From positions 3,169 to 67,168 of the forward strand of contig NZ_CAUYTL010000013.1 in NCBI RefSeq assembly GCF_963575615.1: 64,000 nucleotides of DNA, written 5' to 3'. The translations under genes were made by a program, and so were the position numbers. Positions 62,070-64,000 of this stretch are shown here, in pieces. Origin of the DNA: Listeria_A hofi (lineage in GTDB: Bacteria; Bacillota; Bacilli; Lactobacillales; Listeriaceae). The notes under the pieces were generated by a model, which saw only the letters and a list, made by a program, of their open reading frames with translations, had not been told where the DNA came from and did not search any database. How positions within the stretch are numbered: the first letter of the stretch is position 1; the number at the start of each line of letters is the position of its first letter.

Positions 62070-62116
62070 TGTTGCGTAGGGATTGGAGTTCAAGGGAGCC
62101 CCAATTCCTGACAACA
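62070..62116 (+). promoter_or_regulatory. stem-loop leader of the permease gene
   Basis: TGTTG/CAACA outer pairs and GGATTGG/CCAATTCC inner pairs form one hairpin 17 nt before the permease start. It could stabilise or attenuate the mRNA. Confidence 0.5.
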
Positions 62117-62132
62117 AGCGAGGGGAAAACAT

Positions 62133-63458
62133 ATGGAAAATCAGAAACTAAAAAAAGAGATTGGCTTTTTTACTGCACTAACCATTGTTATGGGAACTGT
62201 TATTGGTTCAGGTGTCTTCTTTAAACCTGAGGCAGTTTATTCTGCAACAGGAACTGCGAGCCTTGGCTTACTAGCATGGATTCTCGGCGGCATCATCACC
62301 ATTTGTGGAGGGCTAACCGCAGCCGAACTTTCCGCAGCAATCCCGCAAACCGGTGGAATGATGATTTATCTTCAAAAAACATATGGCAAATTAACCGCAT
62401 ATTTACTTGGTTGGGCGCAAACCGTCATCTACTTCCCGGCAAATATTGCAGCACTATCTATCATTTTTGGAACACAAGTCGCTAACCTTTTTGGAACAGG
62501 AGACGGCATCATTGTTCCAGTAGCCATAGCGGCTGCCGCATTCATCATGCTCATGAATTTTATCGGAGCAAAAGTTGCTGGATCATTTCAAGCAATCACA
62601 ACAATATGTAAACTCGTACCGCTTGTCTTAATTATTATTTTTGGACTCTTTCATCAAGGGGATGTTGCATTCCGCCTATTCCCAATAAGCGTTGAGGACC
62701 ACCCATTTTTGACGAGTTTAGGCTCAGGTCTTGTAGCGACTATGTTTGCCTATGATGGTTGGATTCACGTTGGTAACATTGCTGGCGAAATGAAAAACCC
62801 GAAAAAAGATCTACCGAAAGCTATCGTGTTTGGGCTAACAGGCGTTATGTTGGTATACTTATTGATTAATATCGCCTACTTATTCGTTATGCCTGCTGCT
62901 GCACTCGCTGCCACAGCAACACCAGCATCCGATGTTGCAAATATCATTTTTGGCTCAATTGGCGGTAAATTAATCACAATTGGAATTCTAATCTCTGTAT
63001 TTGGCACTATTAATGGCTACACAATGACTGGGATACGTATCCCATACGCGATGTCTCTAGAGAACCAACTACCATTTAGTAATTGGTTCAAGAAACTTGG
63101 TGCTAAAAGTAGCGTTCCTTACAACGGCGGAATCGTGATTCTACTAATCTCTATCATCATGATTTTCAGCGGTGGATTCAACCAACTAACCGACATGCTC
63201 ATTTTCGTTATTTGGATTTTCTATACGCTCACATTCATCGCAGTCTTTGTGCTACGAAAGCGAGAACCAGAACTTGTTCGGCCATACAAAGTCCCACTAT
63301 ATCCTGTCATACCAATTATTGCAATCCTAGGCGGTGCCTTTATTGTGCTAAACACCTTGTTCACACAGCCGATGAATGCGGGGATTGGACTTGTACTAAC
63401 AGCGATTGGACTACCAATCTATCTCTATAAAAAGAAAAAAGGACATTTTTCTGAATAA
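62133..63458 (+). CDS. APC-family amino-acid permease/exchanger
   Basis: 441 residues, twelve helices, with GFFTALTIVMGTVIGSGVFFKPEAVY and the family's GGLTAAELSAAIPQTGGMMIYL loop. It resembles serine/threonine exchangers (SteT type). Its place after kbl-tdh suggests threonine or serine uptake, or glycine exchange (inference). Ribosome site AAGCGAGGGG. Confidence 0.88.
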   Translation: MENQKLKKEIGFFTALTIVMGTVIGSGVFFKPEAVYSATGTASLGLLAWILGGIITICGGLTAAELSAAIPQTGGMMIYLQKTYGKLTAYLLGWAQTVIYFPANIAALSIIFGTQVANLFGTGDGIIVPVAIAAAAFIMLMNFIGAKVAGSFQAITTICKLVPLVLIIIFGLFHQGDVAFRLFPISVEDHPFLTSLGSGLVATMFAYDGWIHVGNIAGEMKNPKKDLPKAIVFGLTGVMLVYLLINIAYLFVMPAAALAATATPASDVANIIFGSIGGKLITIGILISVFGTINGYTMTGIRIPYAMSLENQLPFSNWFKKLGAKSSVPYNGGIVILLISIIMIFSGGFNQLTDMLIFVIWIFYTLTFIAVFVLRKREPELVRPYKVPLYPVIPIIAILGGAFIVLNTLFTQPMNAGIGLVLTAIGLPIYLYKKKKGHFSE

Positions 63459-63465
63459 CAGTAGC

Positions 63466-63510
63466 AAAAGCATTGGAAAGTGGTGTAATAACCTGTTTTC
63501 AATGCTTTTT
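63466..63510 (+). terminator. terminator of the threonine operon
   Basis: AGCATTG (63469-63475) pairs with CAATGCT (63500-63506), with A and T runs on both sides, just after the permease stop. Confidence 0.85.
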
Positions 63511-63558
63511 AGCTCTATAAAATGATATATATTCTGTGAAAATCGGTTTTCCGATAAA

Positions 63559-63586
63559 TTCATAAAAACTAGAATCATGCTATACT
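63559..63586 (+). promoter_or_regulatory. promoter of the Fst-like toxin RNA
   Basis: TTCATA (63559-63564), a 16-nt spacer and TATACT (63581-63586), about 50 nt before the toxin start codon. Confidence 0.7.
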
Positions 63587-63604
63587 AATCAAGTCGCTAT
63601 CACA

Positions 63605-63638
63605 CTTTTTCGCGTGCTACTAACGTGAAGGAGGTGTG
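63605..63638 (+). promoter_or_regulatory. hairpin hiding the toxin ribosome site
   Basis: TCACACTTTTT upstream can pair with AAGGAGGTGTGA, which is the Shine-Dalgarno of the toxin, over about 11 bp including G-U pairs. In par-type systems such a fold delays toxin translation. Confidence 0.6.
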
Positions 63639-63641
63639 AAC

Positions 63642-63770
63642 ATGACACGCTATAAACAAAATAAACAAAGACGACGAGAGCAAGAACAATTTTTCATTAG
63701 AGGCTTGATAACCCCCTTATTTATTGGAATTGTACTAGCTATTGTCAATTGGTTACTGAACCGATTTTAG
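63642..63770 (+). CDS. Fst/par-like type I toxin
   Basis: 42 residues. A basic N-terminus (MTRYKQNKQRRREQEQ) is followed by one membrane segment FFIRGLITPLFIGIVLAIVNWLLNRF, with the I(A/T)PLxxGxxLA..WLxxR pattern of the Fst/Ldr toxin family. Such peptides insert in the inner membrane and disturb it when unopposed (known for Fst). GGAGG precedes the ATG but is held in a hairpin. A 13-bp copy of ACACGCTATAAAC lies at its 5' end and again beyond the terminator, as in par loci. Confidence 0.75.
   Translation: MTRYKQNKQRRREQEQFFIRGLITPLFIGIVLAIVNWLLNRF
63645..63657 (+). repeat. direct repeat copy 1 (par-like)
   Basis: ACACGCTATAAAC lies at the start of the toxin frame. It is identical to 63819-63831 and is expected to pair with the antisense RNA made from that copy. 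Confidence 0.75.
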
Positions 63771-63778
63771 GCGACAAG

Positions 63779-63811
63779 AAACCCCACAAGGTGATAAAGC
63801 TTGTGGGGTTT
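63779..63811. terminator. shared bidirectional terminator of the toxin-antitoxin pair
   Basis: AAACCCCACAAG (63779-63790) pairs perfectly with CTTGTGGGGTTT (63800-63811). Confidence 0.9.
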
Positions 63812-63818
63812 CGAATTA

Positions 63819-63831
63819 ACACGCTATAAAC
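63819..63831 (-). repeat. direct repeat copy 2 (par-like)
   Basis: A second identical copy of ACACGCTATAAAC, in the antisense RNA region. Confidence 0.75.
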
Positions 63832-63841
63832 TTATGTCTCT

Positions 63842-63870
63842 AGTATAACATCAATTCGGTTTATAGACAA
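63842..63870 (-). promoter_or_regulatory. promoter of the antisense antitoxin RNA
   Basis: TTGTCT (63870-63865), a 17-nt spacer and TATACT (63847-63842), reading toward the toxin gene. Confidence 0.75.
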
Positions 63871-63881
63871 TCTTTTTTGAG

Positions 63882-63923
63882 GCATTAATCTACATTCCAT
63901 ATCATTCTCTTAAAAATTAATGC
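63882..63923. repeat. inverted repeat next to the intron end
   Basis: GCATTAAT (63882-63889) and ATTAATGC (63916-63923) flank the 3' insertion side of the group II intron. Confidence 0.5.
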
Positions 63924-63926
63924 TTA

Positions 63927-64000
63927 ATCGAGTAGGAGGAGCCGTTAGGCTCCGACCTCTCACACCACCGTACGTACCGTTCGGTATACGGCGGTTCAAT
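63927..64000 (-). mobile_element. 3' end of a group II intron (domains V and VI)
   Basis: On the minus strand, domain V reads ACCGCCGTA, TACC-GAAC-GGTA, a CG bulge, then TACGGTGGT, a long hairpin with the 2-nt bulge of group II introns. Domain VI is GGAGCC-TAAC-GGCTCC with a bulged A region, ending near CGAT at 63927. The catalytic region reads CGC, seen in class C introns. The rest, with any reverse transcriptase, lies beyond the window. Confidence 0.85.

Larger units (their letters stand above)
63777..63835 (-). ncRNA. predicted antisense antitoxin RNA (RNA II-like)
   Basis: A minus-strand promoter (TTGTCT 63870-63865, 17-nt spacer, TATACT 63847-63842) would start an RNA of about 60 nt. 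That RNA carries the complement of ACACGCTATAAAC and ends in the shared terminator at 63779-63811. This matches the par RNA II layout. Confidence 0.65.

Noticed and set aside
1..64000. tRNA and rRNA genes
   Set aside because: I looked for cloverleaf patterns with TTCGANTC and CCA ends and for rRNA landmarks, and saw none.

Overview
The window is a low-GC Gram-positive chromosome segment from a Listeria-type organism (family Listeriaceae). The evidence is a p60/Iap hydrolase gene next to secA2, and a block whose order (metNPQ, a CesRK-like two-component system, thioredoxin-like, gcvH, ArsC/Spx-like, two rodA/ftsW genes, a HupDGC-like ABC transporter) matches what I remember of L. monocytogenes lmo2417-lmo2431. 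In that species iap/secA2 lies far from this block, and p60 has two LysM domains rather than four. I therefore infer a Listeria outside the monocytogenes core group; the species cannot be settled from the sequence alone.

Layout: 1-6.1 kb holds two small genes and a 1752-residue secreted CotH-kinase/DNRLRE/LTD protein. 6.8-14.0 kb holds an AI-2E-family membrane protein, secA2, iap and an rRNA methyltransferase. 14.0-23.8 kb is a complete type I-B CRISPR-Cas locus, all on the minus strand: cas6-cas8b-cas7-cas5-cas3-cas4-cas1-cas2, a leader with repeated GTCGAC motifs, and a 17-repeat array (16 spacers) that appears to run into a small membrane-protein gene. 24-29.6 kb holds assorted metabolic genes, a split ThrE exporter and an AbrB/Doc toxin-antitoxin pair. 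29.6-34.7 kb is an ABC-2 exporter with its two-component system. 34.8-37.7 kb is a methionine ABC transporter under a SAM-I riboswitch. 37.7-48.3 kb is the lmo2417-2431-like block. 48.3-52.5 kb holds regulators, acetyltransferases and envelope genes. 52.8-56.5 kb is a Fur-boxed siderophore transporter (yclNOPQ-like). 57.5-63.5 kb holds a PRD-type regulator and a threonine-to-glycine operon (kbl, SDR threonine dehydrogenase, amino-acid permease). 63.5-64 kb holds an Fst/par-like type I toxin-antitoxin locus and the 3' end of a group II intron that continues beyond the window.

The strongest less-described signals are: (1) the par-like type I toxin-antitoxin module at 63.56-63.87 kb, with toxin, convergent antisense promoter, shared bidirectional terminator, a 13-bp direct repeat and a sequestered ribosome site; (2) a CRISPR-repeat look-alike directly upstream of the cas6 ribosome-binding site, suggesting Cas6 feedback on its own mRNA; (3) an intrinsic-terminator-like hairpin splitting the Cascade genes from cas3-cas4-cas1-cas2; (4) a hairpin between a strong Shine-Dalgarno and the start codon of the giant secreted protein. 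All calls come from reading the sequence; no database search was possible.
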